Shown one piece after another: positions 24,263 to 34,912 of a stretch of 64,000 bases of DNA. Numbering within the stretch: the first letter of the stretch is position 1; every line of letters begins with the position of its first letter. The stretch covers positions 1,062,646 to 1,126,645 of the forward strand of contig CM034597.1 of assembly GCA_020091685.1 (NCBI GenBank). The letters run 5' to 3'. Made by a program: the position numbers and the translations under genes. The stretch is from Lutjanus erythropterus. Its lineage: Eukaryota; Chordata; Actinopteri; Lutjaniformes; Lutjanidae. The notes under the pieces were generated by a model. It was given only the letters and a program-made list of their open reading frames with translations, was not told where the DNA came from and did no database searches.

Positions 24263-24756
24263 ATTCACCATGCATGTCCCCATAACACACCTCAGATTGT
24301 GGTCTTCATAGAAAGTGTTTCTGAAGAGAGAACTGGAGCTGCTCCTACAAGCATGAAAAGCTTAACATGAAGGCTGACAGAATGAATGGATTTGATAGGA
24401 AATGCAGAGCAGAGGCAGAGTTTCAAGCTTCTGTGCACATTGTCTGAGTTTTTCTGTGAAAGATATTTCATTAAAGGACATCAAATGTAGAAGTTACTTT
24501 CTCTCTGTCTCCTTTTTTCTTTATGTGGCATTAGTTGGCAGAGGCAGCAGCAGCTGAATGTCACAGGTAGATTGGACCATTCCTGCTAATTAGTTAGTTT
24601 ATGGTAGATCGGGGGAGTAAAGGGACAATACTCTGTAATATCTGTCCACTCGTGACCTCTTGTACCTGCCTGGATGCCTGACAGGAACACTAATCTTCCC
24701 TGAGGACGGATGACTAATCTAAAGACACAAATAAAAATACTGTATAGCATAACCCA

Positions 24757-25000
24757 AGGAGACGAAGAGAGACAGTGGAGGAGAAGTGAAAGGGAGATTT
24801 TAATGAGGGAAATGAGAGGGTGGGGGAGATGTGGCGCTCGCTGCTGATGAAAGAGGAGATTAAGAAGTGATCGGAGGAGAGGGAGCAAGGTGGGGATGTG
24901 GAGAGAGGGATGTAGCGCTTAAGGGAGAAGGGGAAGAACAAAAAAAGGAGGAGGAGGCAGTGGGGGCGGAGGAAGGAAATGAGAGAGTGACGATGAGGTG
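24757..25000. repeat. Purine-rich (GA/GGA) tract
   Basis: About 240 bases with very few pyrimidines on the plus strand. The encoded Glu/Gly-rich frame at 24867-25142 is a by-product of composition, not a gene. Confidence 0.7.
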
Positions 25001-25142
25001 TGTGTTTTTTTTCAAAAGGCAAAAGTTTTCAAAGTTTAAAGAGATGGTGAAAGTTGGGAAGAAGATGTCTGTGAGGGTTGAACGTATCCGCAAAACACCC
25101 CCAGGTTGGAATAAAGAGACAGTTTGGGAGGCTGAATCATAG

Positions 25143-26140
25143 AGCTGCTATACTTAATCAGTAGAATGGCCACTGCAGATTGTGTGTGAACGTGAAGTGT
25201 GGGATGGGGTGAGAATGAAGTTAGTTTTATTTAGATCATATCGAGAGTGTCATCCTCCCCCTCCCACTGAATAGGTGACATACTTTAAAGAACAGTCACA
25301 GTCTCCCCATTTCTTGTGATTATGTTTCGCTCAATACTGTGTTAACTATCATGCCAATCTGTTAGAGAGAGCGAGGACGTGTGCAAATAGATTCATGGAA
25401 GCAGAGCACAAAGAGAGCGTGAGGAGAAGTGTGAGCTGAGGAGATTCAAGTGGAGCAAAATTAGGAACAGTGATGGAGGTAAAGTAAGTACGGTATGAGA
25501 GAAAAATTCAAAAGTGTGTTCCATATAGGAACAGTAAGCTGGTAGGAAAGTAAAATAACAGTAACTGTAGTAATAACAGTAATACTTGTGGTCATATGAT
25601 ATATATTATGGAGTTACTTTAAAGGGGGAATCTGTAATATATTTACTGAAATAAATCACTTGACATTCCCTTTTGAAATTTCCATTCTGACCCTGAATAA
25701 CTGCTTTGTATGTCCATTTCACATTAATCAAAATCACTGAAAATCATAAACAATCTTGTAGAAGGTGTAGCTGTTTATAACTGTTAAAATGAGCAAAATG
25801 TTAATGGAGGTTGGCAGGCAGTGAGACAGGCAGCCACAAACACAGCACCATCATCATGAAGTGTGTATGTTCAGAGCAATGGGCAGGAAAAAAGGTTTAA
25901 CTTCACATTGACAGACAACTGTCCTATGGAGGTCCTGCACCTGCCTGTCTTTTGCCTTGTCTGGGGAGGAGGGGGCAGGGGGAAACAATGCATATTTGGA
26001 TTGAACTGCTTTAACAATATCAATATGGCAGTAGAGTAGCACTAGAACAGTTTGCAGTAGTTTGTAGTATTGGCAGTAGCAGTAGTAGTTGCAGTCATCT
26101 CAGCAGTCACAGAAGAGCTAGCAGCAGCAGTAGTACTTAC
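25143..26140. other. Presumed intron downstream of the last recognised exon
   Basis: No further exon of the gene was identified. 25620-26000 resembles a degenerate MITE but has no clear ends. 26041-26135 is a GCA/GTA-rich simple stretch just after the donor. Confidence 0.4.
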
Positions 26141-26269
26141 CCTCTGGATATCTGAAGTGAGTTGCAACAGTGTTGGAGAAGCTGTAGCTCTGAGAGTCTC
26201 TGTCCCTCTGACTGGAGAGTTCAGACTGACGTAGGCCACTGCACTGCTCTTCAGGACAACACTGTTATC
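26141..26269 (-). CDS. naaladl2: NAALADL2-like internal exon (downstream of the three)
   Basis: Seen: minus-strand acceptor TTCCCTTCAG, 129 bases of open frame (43 codons), donor AGG|GTAAGT, a near-perfect consensus. It reads DNSVVLKSSAVAYVSLNSPV, then RGTETLRATASPTLLQL and ends SDIQR. Known: in the transferrin-receptor/PSMA family the E-W helix is followed by a 'vAYInL...sp' beta strand and then a 'vaaSPlLxxL' helix, and this exon has both. The phase is 0 at both ends, so leaving the exon out keeps the frame but removes 43 residues of the core fold. The 3' splice site is crowded by a (TG)n tract (separate entry). I did not recognise the next downstream exon in the remaining 26 kb, so it is probably outside the window or too short to see. 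Confidence 0.9.
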
Positions 26270-26299
26270 CTGAAGGGAACACACACACACACCACACAT

Positions 26300-26336
<37 letters not shown>

Positions 26337-26337
26337 G
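26270..26337 (-). promoter_or_regulatory. 3' splice site with adjacent (TG)n tract
   Basis: On the minus strand the acceptor TTCCCTTCAG is preceded directly by an interrupted (TG)n/(CA)n repeat spanning about 26279-26337. No ordinary pyrimidine tract is present beyond the six bases before CAG. (UG)n runs in RNA are known binding sites for TDP-43 and CELF proteins, and a similar arrangement beside CFTR exon 9 controls exon skipping. An effect here is inference. Confidence 0.6.
26279..26337. repeat. (CA)n microsatellite in intron 3' end
   Basis: CA units interrupted by ACC near 26291 and ATG near 26299, ending CGCACAGG. It lies 9 bases from the exon on the transcribed strand's upstream side. 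Confidence 0.95.
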
Positions 26338-27275
26338 GTTATTATCATTACACTACCGATGATATTCGTAATTCTATAATTGTCATCACACTGGTCACAT
26401 TACAACATCATTATCATCATAAGCAAGGTCCACAAAAAGTGCTCTAAGATGACATTATTGTCCTGTCCTCCTACTGGCTGTCCTTCTTTGTCTCCTACTT
26501 TTAATCCCATTCAAAACCACTGACTGCATACTGCATAAAGATGCCCAACATGACAGCTCTCCAAAAGTGAAGCCAAAACATCTTGATTACCCCCTGGTGG
26601 CTGGTTGCAGTATAAGTCATCAACACAGCAGATGGGACATGAGCCAAACTGAAACGCAACAGTACACGTTAAATTTAGTTTTCCCAAAGAGGGTTTCTGT
26701 CATTTTGTGTAGCCCTTATCACACTGATGTTTGTTCAAGTGTTCATTTCTCTGATGAGTTTGATTTTAATTAGCTATTTGATGCTATCTAAAGGGGGCTT
26801 CATGGTATGATTGACAGCTGAGTTCTGCTCGCAATTAAGTTGACTGGTTGTATGGGCAGGACCTCGATACTGCAGCTCCAACCCTGATCACTGCTGCGCA
26901 GGCACTGGCTCCAGATGATATCACCAACACAAGATGGCAGTGCTTGTATCTGGTATATTTTGGCACGGAGATGAGACATCCATCTTTATTTTCAGTCTGT
27001 TTAAAACCATCAGATCAAACTTGTGATCTAATCTGACAGTTTTATGAAGTACACGTAAGAATCAGACTGTTCAACAAAAATGTTTGTATTCTAATTCTAC
27101 TGTCAGCAGAACTGTAGACTGAAGTGTAAACTGAAACCAGCTCAGTCCAAACAATATGGTCTGACTATAGCTATAGTGGGCTGTTCTTCTATTTTGGCAG
27201 CAGTAACAGCCACTGCTTTGACTGGCTCTCCTCTCTCTCATTGTTAATTGAAGCCATTTGAAATATGATATACAA

Positions 27276-27632
27276 CAGTGGTTCCCAACTTTTTTTCCTG
27301 GGAGCCCCCAAATACTTGTATGAAAAGCCTGCACACACATGCACATCAAAAGAATGGTTGATTAATCCCAAGGTTTTAACATCAGTTATGTTTTTTCCCC
27401 ATTCTTAGTACCTTTACTTTCAGAAAAAGCCTCCCACTAAGTATCCTTTTGATTGAGGACAAAATTATTCTTTTAAATAGTGTTGTATACAGACTTTCGT
27501 ATAAATAATTATTTAACATATTTGCAAATCTAATTTTGATGACCTCAGAGCAGACAAAGCCATGGGGACCCTATGTGATTTCTGGTGTCCCCCAAGGGAG
27601 AGGGGTCAGACCACAGGTTGGGAACCAGGTTC
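27276..27632. mobile_element. hAT MITE in the 1.7-kb intron
   Basis: CAGTGGTTCCCAACTTTTTT at the left and CAGGTTGGGAACCAGGTT at the right: the ends of a common vertebrate hAT group. No coding capacity. Confidence 0.7.
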
Positions 27633-27940
27633 AGTCACATTCTATGTAGCCATTCACATGTTTCAGTATAAGCTGCTGCATGGACCCAACTATCATCTTT
27701 TGGCTGTTAGCTGGCTAACTGCTAACAGGCCCTCGCAGTAGCAAAAAAGGTTTCTCTACCATATGTGTATTGTGTCTTTATACAGCTTGTACTATATTAT
27801 GTTATAGTATACATGTTTGTTGCCAGTGCATATACTGTTTTTTTTACAACATTTTTGTTAGTTTAAATCTGTCCAAAAGACACAACCTTTTTACCTTGAA
27901 GCTGACATTTCATAAAACAGTTGCTGTTATGCTTGCTGAC

Positions 27941-28128
27941 CTTTCCCCACTCATAGGACCCGATGTTCCCCAGGGCTGAGCCTCCCCACGAGCAGAACAC
28001 AGTGGTACGGTCTGGCACCCATCCTCGTTTGGTCTGCTCTGTCAGCACAGCGATGAGCTGATTCATGATAGCTGAAGCCCCGCCTCCCTGGTCGCTATCA
28101 TGGCGACTGCCAACCAGCACATAGCGAT
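27941..28128 (-). CDS. naaladl2: NAALADL2-like internal exon, start of the pseudo-peptidase domain
   Basis: Seen: minus-strand acceptor TTTTGTTTTCAG, 188 coding bases (2 + 62 codons), donor AAAG|GTCAGC. It reads DRYVLVGSRHDS, then GGGASAIMNQLIAVL, then KRGWVPDRTTVFCSWGG and GNIGSYEWGK. Known: active relatives such as FOLH1/PSMA have a zinc-binding His, a bridging Asp about ten residues later, and an Asp-x-Glu-Glu segment carrying the catalytic base. Here the segment after the FCSW strand is G-G-S-A, so both Glu residues are missing, and no Asp sits at the expected spacing after the His. NAALADL2 is the family member in which this region reads FCSWGG...GNIGSYEWG, which is why I chose it over NAALADL1, FOLH1 or TFRC. 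Inference: a membrane-anchored type II protein with a non-catalytic peptidase fold; the anchor is not in the window. The exon ends in phase 0. Confidence 0.92.
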
Positions 28129-28437
28129 CTGAAAACAAAAAGAGAAGAAAGAAAAAGTTAAACTTCATGTATGCTTTTATTTCTTTGGTGATGTCCAAAT
28201 TTATTAAATCGAAAAGAAACACTACATTTTCCATAACAAGCAGTCATGAGGACAAACATGAAGTGCGTTTCTAGTCCTCGCCAAAGCAGCTGTAGTGTTG
28301 CTGTCCCATGAAAGCAGCAGATGTTGTATGGCATTGGACAACTTTAAAGTGGATTTTGCAGAAGCAGATCTCTAGGCATTTATTACCAAAGATTTTAATG
28401 AAACACAGGCGAAGATAAGTGCCCCCCCAATAAAAAC

Positions 28438-28717
28438 TTAAAGGACCAATGTCTAGGATTTAGTAGCATCTAGTAGTGAGCTTGCAGACTGCAAACATCT
28501 CATCTGACCCTCCCCTTCCTAGGCCATATCAAGAGCCAGTGACTGGTTTGTCTATTCTGGGCTACTGTAGAGACATGGCAATGCAATATGGCTGACTCCA
28601 CAACAATTGTTATTCTAATGAATATAAACTAATGAAAACAAATCCTATGAATATTATGTTATATTTCTACTATATTTGGCCAATAATTCCCCTAAATCTT
28701 ACACAATTGTGCTTTAA
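28438..28717. mobile_element. TTAA-flanked MITE, 280 bp
   Basis: TTAA at both edges. The ends TTAAAGGACCAATGTCTAGG and complement TTAAAGCACAATTGTGTAAG form an imperfect inverted repeat. The body resembles a fish repeat with 'GTAGGATTTAGTGGCATCTAG' words. It lies about 300 bp upstream of the 27941-28128 exon, in the big intron. Confidence 0.75.
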
Positions 28718-28959
28718 GATTAATTTAAAACTTAAAATAAAATGTACAGCCTTGCAGAAAAATTGGCAGCTATTCTCCGACTACTATAGATCAGTGACTG
28801 TCCTTATACATCAAAACAAAATCCAGAAAATCTTGCTACAGTAGTGTTAACTTGCAAGGCAGTTGGATTCACAAGATCATGAGATCACATGAGAATCCAT
28901 CTTGCCAGGCTCTAACTTTATCAATTTGTGTCTGCACCAGAGGTGGTGCAAGCCAATCA

Positions 28960-29265
28960 ACATCCTAGGAGGGATGACTGGCAGTTATGGACGTGGCTTT
29001 AGGTGTGCCAACAGTGAGAAGCATCCATGGAAGCAATTCGTCTCAAATAAACAATGGATACTGCTAGTCTTGCATAACCAGACCTTTCTCCACATCACCC
29101 AGCACTGCAGAAAGGATCTGTCTCACATAAACACATTCTGTTTTAAGGGAAAAATGCCCTTCCTTGTTTGCATTTCTTTAAACCAATCACAAACATCTTG
29201 GGAGACGCTAAACCCAGGATGCAGCAAAGGTGCTGCTGCAAAATAGTGTCGAGGGAGAATTCTGA
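28960..29265. repeat. Dispersed repeat family R1, copy 3 (inverted)
   Basis: CTTGCATAACCAGACCTTTC at 29069, the 'CCTTGTTTGCATTTCTTTAAACC' block and GCAAAATAGTGTCGAGGGAG are the reverse complement of 23410-23600 blocks in copy 2. Confidence 0.6.
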
Positions 29266-29408
29266 CCTGTCTTTATTCATTGAATAAGATGTTTTTGCTC
29301 TTCTTGGTTCTTCTTTTGCCTACTTTGGTTCTGTGAGTTGATCTGATTGGCTGAAGTTAGCCAGTGTGAGACAGATGACAGATGGTTAATCCAATCGCCT
29401 GCCGGGTG

Positions 29409-29429
29409 TTTTTTTTTTTTTTTTTTTTC
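29409..29429. repeat. Poly(T) tract
   Basis: About 20 consecutive T. Could be the poly(A) tail of a minus-strand retrocopy, but no body was recognised. Confidence 0.85.
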
Positions 29430-31245
29430 AAAGTGCCTGCCCTTTTCCTTTGTATGGATGGCTTCCCAGATGGTTCTGTGTAACAAACCATCTGGCCTGA
29501 GGTTAAGAGTAGTGCAGACAACAATGGAAAACAACAAGGTATTCCATCTTCAGATGGAATAATAGATTTATTCTTCAAGCATATAGGCAATCAAACAGAC
29601 CAATGCATATCAACATCAGGGTCCCCAGTGTGGACCTAGATAACCTGATGTAGACATAGAGTCGATACACATGGTCTGTTTAACGCCCTGTATGCTTGAA
29701 GAATAAATATCTAATGTTGTTTCATTTGAAAACGCAGTACCTTCATGGATTTTGTATTCTGTACTTTCACTTGCCCCAAGATCACCTGTCAGGTCAGCCA
29801 ACTGAGTCATGCAGTGCTTCCATCTTCCATTGTAAACTACCCTTTTACATTCTCAGCCTCAACTGACTGGAGGCAGCCTTGTCATAGAGTGAAAACCTAT
29901 ACAACACCATGACTGCACCAAATACATCACATACTGCAGAACAGTTTACCCATCATCACTTACTGCTCTTATAGATCACCTAACAATGGGATAGTGAAGG
30001 GAACCTTTTTACAGCAGGATATCTCTGTACCAAGCACATCAGTTCTATAATACTCTAATTCCATCATCATTTTAGGCTTTATTTTCCCTCAGTAAGAATT
30101 AATCTAGGGTTTATGCTAGAAAGATGCTAATTTAAAAGTGTGAATTAAATGAGAAGTGCAACATGTCGGGGTATGATCATGGTATAGGCCTACTCAAGGG
30201 AACGCACATGGAACCATATGTGTTGACTCTATGTCTACTGAATTTTTATTGCATTTTTTTTTAAATTCAAACTCCTGAAACTTTCATTACCTAAGTGTTA
30301 TGCAGCTCCTAAAAATGCTCCTACTAAGGCTTCAATCTATTGACACTGTTTCACCTTGTTGCATTTCATTTTGATTCTTTTTTTTAATGTTATTTACCAT
30401 TAAGTCTTGGTACAGTGGAACGTCAATTTTCAAAAAAGATGCCTTTCCCTCCTTTGAGTATAATAATTAATCATAACTCCAGACATATATTAAACCTTCA
30501 TGTATTTGCTTTAATATTATGATGGCTGTGCACACAGCCACACAGTGAAAGGTTTAAGGGTTAACACATCATTACCACATATGTTCAGTTACATTGATCA
30601 CTTAAAATGGCATAAAACAGTTACTATGTTTGGGTTAGAATTTCTTTTAGACACAGATCATGCATTTATTTTACATTGTTTTGTCATATTGCTAGTTGGT
30701 TTCAATAAGTTATTAATTCATTCCTCTTTGCTTTTGAGTGACTTGCTGCTGAGTTCTCCTCCTGGTCTGACAAAAGGGTGGAGGTGTTTTATGCAGAGGC
30801 CAGGGATCATACCAAGAGTACTGGCAGTATGGAGGGGTCATGTTGAGTTTAAGCTGTTGCCTATGTTGTCCTTCCTTGTGTGTGTTTATTGGTTTGATCA
30901 GCGAGTACATACACTGACTGCATGGCTCACTCTGTTAGGTCTGTTAGTTGACTTAACATGTTATTAGCCCTATATTTCAGTAGAGTTTTATTTTGTTCAC
31001 ATCTTTAAGGGCCCTGTGATGTTTAACTCTGTCAGTAATGTATGTATGACTATTACCTTCAGTTGGTGCAGGGATGTCAAACTGAGTTTCATCCCAGGTA
31101 ACATCAGCATTATGATTTCACTCAAAGGGCAGATTGTAAGTTTAAGGGTGCTTTCAGTGTGCTGATTACAAAATCAGGATGTTTTCTGGGACACGTCGTT
31201 TATGGATACCTCAAGGCTGTAACTTTCTTTGCACATACCACTGGT
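29430..31245. other. Intronic DNA without recognised features
   Basis: A 140-codon frame at 30545-30967 has no family signature and no splice or repeat support. A purely local inverted match exists between 29540 and 29700 (GAATAATAGATTTATTCTTCAAGCATA / TATGCTTGAAGAATAAATA), suggesting a small MITE. Confidence 0.4.
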
Positions 31246-31249
31246 GCTA

Positions 31250-31425
31250 CCAGGGGTGGAACTAACTGATTACAAATACTCAAGTTCCCATAATTAAGTA
31301 ATTTGTTTGGGTACTGGCACTCTCATGAGTAGATTTTCAAGTCTGTACTTTGACTTGTACTTAAGTGTTCTTTTCACCACGTAATCTACTTAGTTACTTT
31401 CCAAATCATGACTGAGAACTGAGTA
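31250..31425. repeat. 'GTACTTGTACTT' MITE fragment
   Basis: CCAGGGGTGGAACTAACTGA, then TACAAATACTCAAG and a GTACTTTGACTTGTACTTAAG stretch match in style the element at 53868-54385. Ends uncertain. Confidence 0.45.
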
Positions 31426-31696
31426 CAAGCTGATGCAGTTTTGTAGCTAATCAGGAATGAGGTGATCTGATCATAAACAGGCCAATGAACAATAAGACAT
31501 ACTGATGAAAATCTCCATAAAACCCTGCAGCATGCACAGGTTTGGAATAGGCATGTTAACAATTATTCATTAATTGATTAACTGCTGTTAGGAATTTGAC
31601 CAATTAAAAATGTACTAATTGATATTTAATCAATAGTTTAGAAATTGCAGTAAATGCACCTCATTTGTTGAATAAGGAACTTAAAATGACAAAAAA

Positions 31697-31698
<2 letters not shown>

Positions 31699-31731
<33 letters not shown>

Positions 31732-31739
31732 AAAAGGAA
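31699..31739. repeat. Poly(A) tract, about 40 bp
   Basis: Nearly pure A with one G near 31730. Confidence 0.9.
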
Positions 31740-33298
31740 ATTAAAAAAAACATGAATTTTGTATCTTCTAAATTATTAAGGATTAATTGATTGTTAGTGT
31801 TTACATCTATAAGTTAAGTAAAAAGCCCAAAATTTGCAACTCTAGAGAGCTGAGTCATTAAATGTCAAATGTAACTAATACTCTGAGTAGTTTTTGAGAT
31901 TTTTGTTTTTTATGCAATAGATTAAATTATTTAACTGTTATTCAGCCTATTCGTCCTCTTATTTTAGTGTTTACTCACACACTTTAACCTGCTCACCTTG
32001 CTTTTCCCTTTAGCTCTTTTTCTTTCACACACACACACCCCTTCACCTTGTGCAGGTGGCACACAGCACACACACCAGCTTGCCCCGCCTCTCTGTTTCT
32101 CTCTCTCTGTTCAGTGTGTCTCTGATCTGTTAACTTTCTTTGTCAGCAGTATGTTTTAGAAAGTCATCCAATAAACACGACTTGTGGTTTGGATTTTTTC
32201 ACAGCAGCAGGGAAGCCTCGTGTGGAGGACGCTTGTTGTAACTCTTTGTCTCAGCACGAACACAGGAAGGGTACAGCGAGGGGAAACTGTTCACAAGTTA
32301 ATTGATCGCAGATGGCGTTGTTCTCTTGGAAGGATAAAAAAAAGAAATGTTAAAATGTGTCACCACATATACTGTGTATATACAGTATCTCCATAACGCA
32401 GCATTGAAAATTATATTCTTTACAAGCTCTTGACTTTGACACGTGAATCAGTGGTTTGTTGAATTTTTTTTTTTTTGAAAAAAAACAAAAAAACTTTCTG
32501 AACTTTAAAGGGATAGTTCAGATTATTTGGGGGGATGTATGAGGTACTTATCAAGAGTCAATGTATTACATTTGACAGTCGTCACGCCCCCAGTTTGAAG
32601 AAGCAGAGAGGTGCACCAACACAAGTTAAGTAATGTACTGCTGTGGGTGGGGTCAGCAACAAAATTAATCATAACTACTTTAAAATAAAAATGTCCACAT
32701 CCAGTAAACCACTGCCTTGTTAAGTTAGTTTTTGTTTCTTAGTCCCTACTGGAAGTTGTGATGGATTGGCAACAATGCGATGGCAACAATTAATGTAAAT
32801 TCAGCCAGTCCCTTCAAATTCTGCACAACCTTGCAATTTTGTATGATCACCACAACTTTTCCGCAAATTTGACCAATCATTGTATTTCATGTGAGTTCCA
32901 GCAATCATAGCAGTCCTCCATGCTGAAATCATTCATGTGCATCTCAATGAACAGACTCAATGTTTAATTATTTACTATTTTGTTGGATTAAAAAAAAACA
33001 TTAAGTAACATTACTGTTTTTGACAAGGAATCTGGTTGCTTTGGACAGAGTGATATCTGGCTTAATGGCAGTTTTCAGTTATCAGACAGCAAGTGAAAAT
33101 ATACTAAATATTACATACATTTATATAACTTTTTTCTTTTCTTTTTTTTTTTTTAATTTTTCAAGTTATGTTAAGTGGCTAAAATATTAATATAATACAT
33201 ATAAATAGCCCTGTGGAAAAAGTAAGGGTATTAAAATAAGTCAATTCCCAATAAAGTCAGATAAACACAATATAGTAATGTGATTAAATTGAGAGTAA

Positions 33299-33499
33299 AT
33301 AGCAGCTATTTAGCTCAGGTGGTAGAGCGTCTGCCCCATGTATAGAGGCTGTCAGTCCTCTGCAGCAGCTGCTGGTTCAGCTCCTGCCTGTGGCCCTTCA
33401 CTGTGTGTCATCTCCTCTCTTTTCACCCCCTTTCCTGTCATAGCTTCAGCTGTCTTATCTAATGAAGGCAAAAAAGCCCAAAAACATAACTATAAAAAC
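33299..33499 (+). mobile_element. tRNA-derived SINE
   Basis: Box A-like TAGCTCAGGTGGTAGAGCG at 33311 and box B-like GGTTCAGCTCC at 33374 are spaced as in a tRNA. They are followed by a CCTTTCCTGTCAT...CAGCTGTCTTATC body and an A-rich AAGGCAAAAAAGCCC tail. A perfect 9-bp duplication TGAGAGTAA flanks it (33290-33298 and 33500-33508). Not a working tRNA gene: the box B is altered and the acceptor stem does not pair. Confidence 0.85.
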
Positions 33500-34009
33500 T
33501 GAGAGTAAGTTTGGTTAATAAAGAGAAAACCAAATAAACATTAACATAATCTAATCACAAGTAAGGTATTCTGTAAATAGTTGAATAAGTATGTAAAATA
33601 AATTGTTAAGATATTAACAAACTGTCTTAAAAGAAACAGTTTAAACTGTGAACTAAGTGAAAACTTGCATAGTGGCTTTAATTTCAGCATTGTTATTTGA
33701 GTTTTTTATTGGTTAACATGGTTGTCAGTCAGAATCACCTGTGGTAACTGGCCGTAGGTGAGGAAGAGAGCAGCAAGGGGCGGGGTCAAAGATGACAACA
33801 CGAAGAACTGAGAAGAAACGTGATATGCGAATGAAAATGAAAAACATGAGGAGAGACACCCAGCGGTAGAAATGCAGAGAACTAATACTGTAGATAGTCT
33901 GTAAAAGATGAGCAAACAGTAGTAAACTGTACCTGTGGGTATTGAGTCACATTTCCTCCCTAATTATAGAGTTTAAGGCAAGTTTTTGTGCTAACTTAAG
34001 CTAAAGTCA

Positions 34010-34220
34010 GTGAAGTCGCGGCTGACTGGAGAAGACTGTTTGCGCTTTCCTGAGGACTTCTCCGGGATTTCCAACGAGGATTTCACCGCTGCTGCTGTCT
34101 GCTTTCATCGTTCAGATCACCAGCTGTTTCTCCAGCACCAGGACTAGAGTCAAACTGAGACGTCACTCTGCTGAGGAGAAGGACCCAAACGGCCTCACCG
34201 CAGGCGAAAGACACCTCAGG
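34010..34220. other. GC-rich, CpG-bearing segment inside the TTAA element
   Basis: Unlike its AT-rich surroundings, it keeps about ten CpGs in 200 bases, a CRE-like TGAGACGTCA, and ends in CTCAG|GTCTGC, a possible splice donor on the plus strand. A frame of about 50 codons stops at a TAG in CCAGGACTAGAG. It may be a captured gene fragment, a transposon promoter/first exon, or another nested repeat; I do not recognise it. Confidence 0.35.
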
Positions 34221-34912
34221 TCTGCAACCCCCTTTTTCTCTCTCTCTCTCTCCTGTGAATGAGAGTGTGTGGGCCCACGTTTGTGTTTAGGGTAATTTTA
34301 AGTTTTTCATACAAATTTACCAACCGTTGTAGAGAATAGTGGTGAAGTGAGAAATAAGGATTTTGTGAGATTATTCTGGGTATTTGAAATTTATGGTGTA
34401 ATATTTTGATTTTGCCAATTCAATATTACATACTTTTGAGATACTTAAGGTAAAGCTAAAGGTAATTTTGGTTTTATAAAATTGTACATATAGGTTATAT
34501 AAAGGGTAATTTTGTATTTTTTAAAAATGCAAACATTTTAAGTAAATTTATATATATTTTTTTAATTCAAAAGAGTTGTCTGGGGTTATTTAAAAAGCAG
34601 TACAGTCAGTGTGAATACATGTTTTACAATTTTAATTTAGTACAGGGGTATTACAAGTTTCACCCAAAACAGGTACCTTTGTGATAGTTAACTTAAGACA
34701 TCAAACCAAACACCCCATCATTAGATTTGTCTGCGATAAATTAAAGTACTTAAGTCTAATTTAATGGAGTGCTAGGGTGCTACATAAATAACATAAAATA
34801 ACAACAGTACATTGCTTGAATTCAGATCGCCATGTACTGGAGGTCATGCACTGACTATATATATAAGTAACTCATACACCCACATTGCAAATAATCCGAA
34901 CTATTCCTTTAA

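Larger units (their letters stand above)
21211..24321. mobile_element. Interrupted inverted-repeat element
   Basis: The left arm 21211-21480 begins AACACTTTCTATAAAGACCA. The right arm 23715-24321 ends TGGTCTTCATAGAAAGTGTT, nearly its complement. Deeper in, AATAGTCCATGCAGTATCATAA (near 21460) matches the complement of TATGACATTGCATGGACTAT (near 23731), and CAATCAACAG pairs with its partner near 23779. The space between is filled by unrelated repeats (LINE, possible LTR, R1, hAT), so either a fold-back MITE was opened by insertions or two oppositely oriented copies flank the cluster. Confidence 0.55.
32505..34912. mobile_element. TTAA-type element, about 2.4 kb, carrying a SINE and a GC-rich segment
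   Basis: TTAA at both edges. The ends TTAAAGGGATAGTTCAGATT and complement TTAAAGGAATAGTTCGGATT are a good inverted repeat. 32560-32680 and 33021-33110 match blocks of the fold-back element at 53757-54965 (GTACTGCTGTGG, TCTGGTTGCTTTG, AGAGTGATAT). Nested inside: a SINE (33299-33499) and a GC-rich stretch (34010-34220). Autonomous coding sequence was not found. Confidence 0.7.

Noticed and set aside
24867..25142. Glu/Gly-rich 91-codon frame and its antisense frames
   Set aside because: By-product of the purine-rich tract.
26042..26335. 97-codon minus-strand frame taken as one gene
   Set aside because: Only 26141-26269 is exon; the rest is translated (TG)n repeat upstream and a simple GCA/GTA-rich intron stretch downstream.
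27941..28128. FOLH1/PSMA, NAALADL1 or transferrin receptor as the gene identity
   Set aside because: FOLH1 and NAALADL1 keep the Asp/Glu-Glu zinc and catalytic residues, and TFRC has a different FASWSAG-type strand; FCSWGG...GNIGSYEWG fits NAALADL2.
30545..30967. 140-codon plus-strand frame
   Set aside because: No motif, no splice signals in phase, and no repeat or gene context.
33311..33384. Possible tRNA gene
   Set aside because: The A and B boxes belong to a SINE with its own body, A-rich tail and 9-bp target duplication; the stems do not form a functional tRNA.
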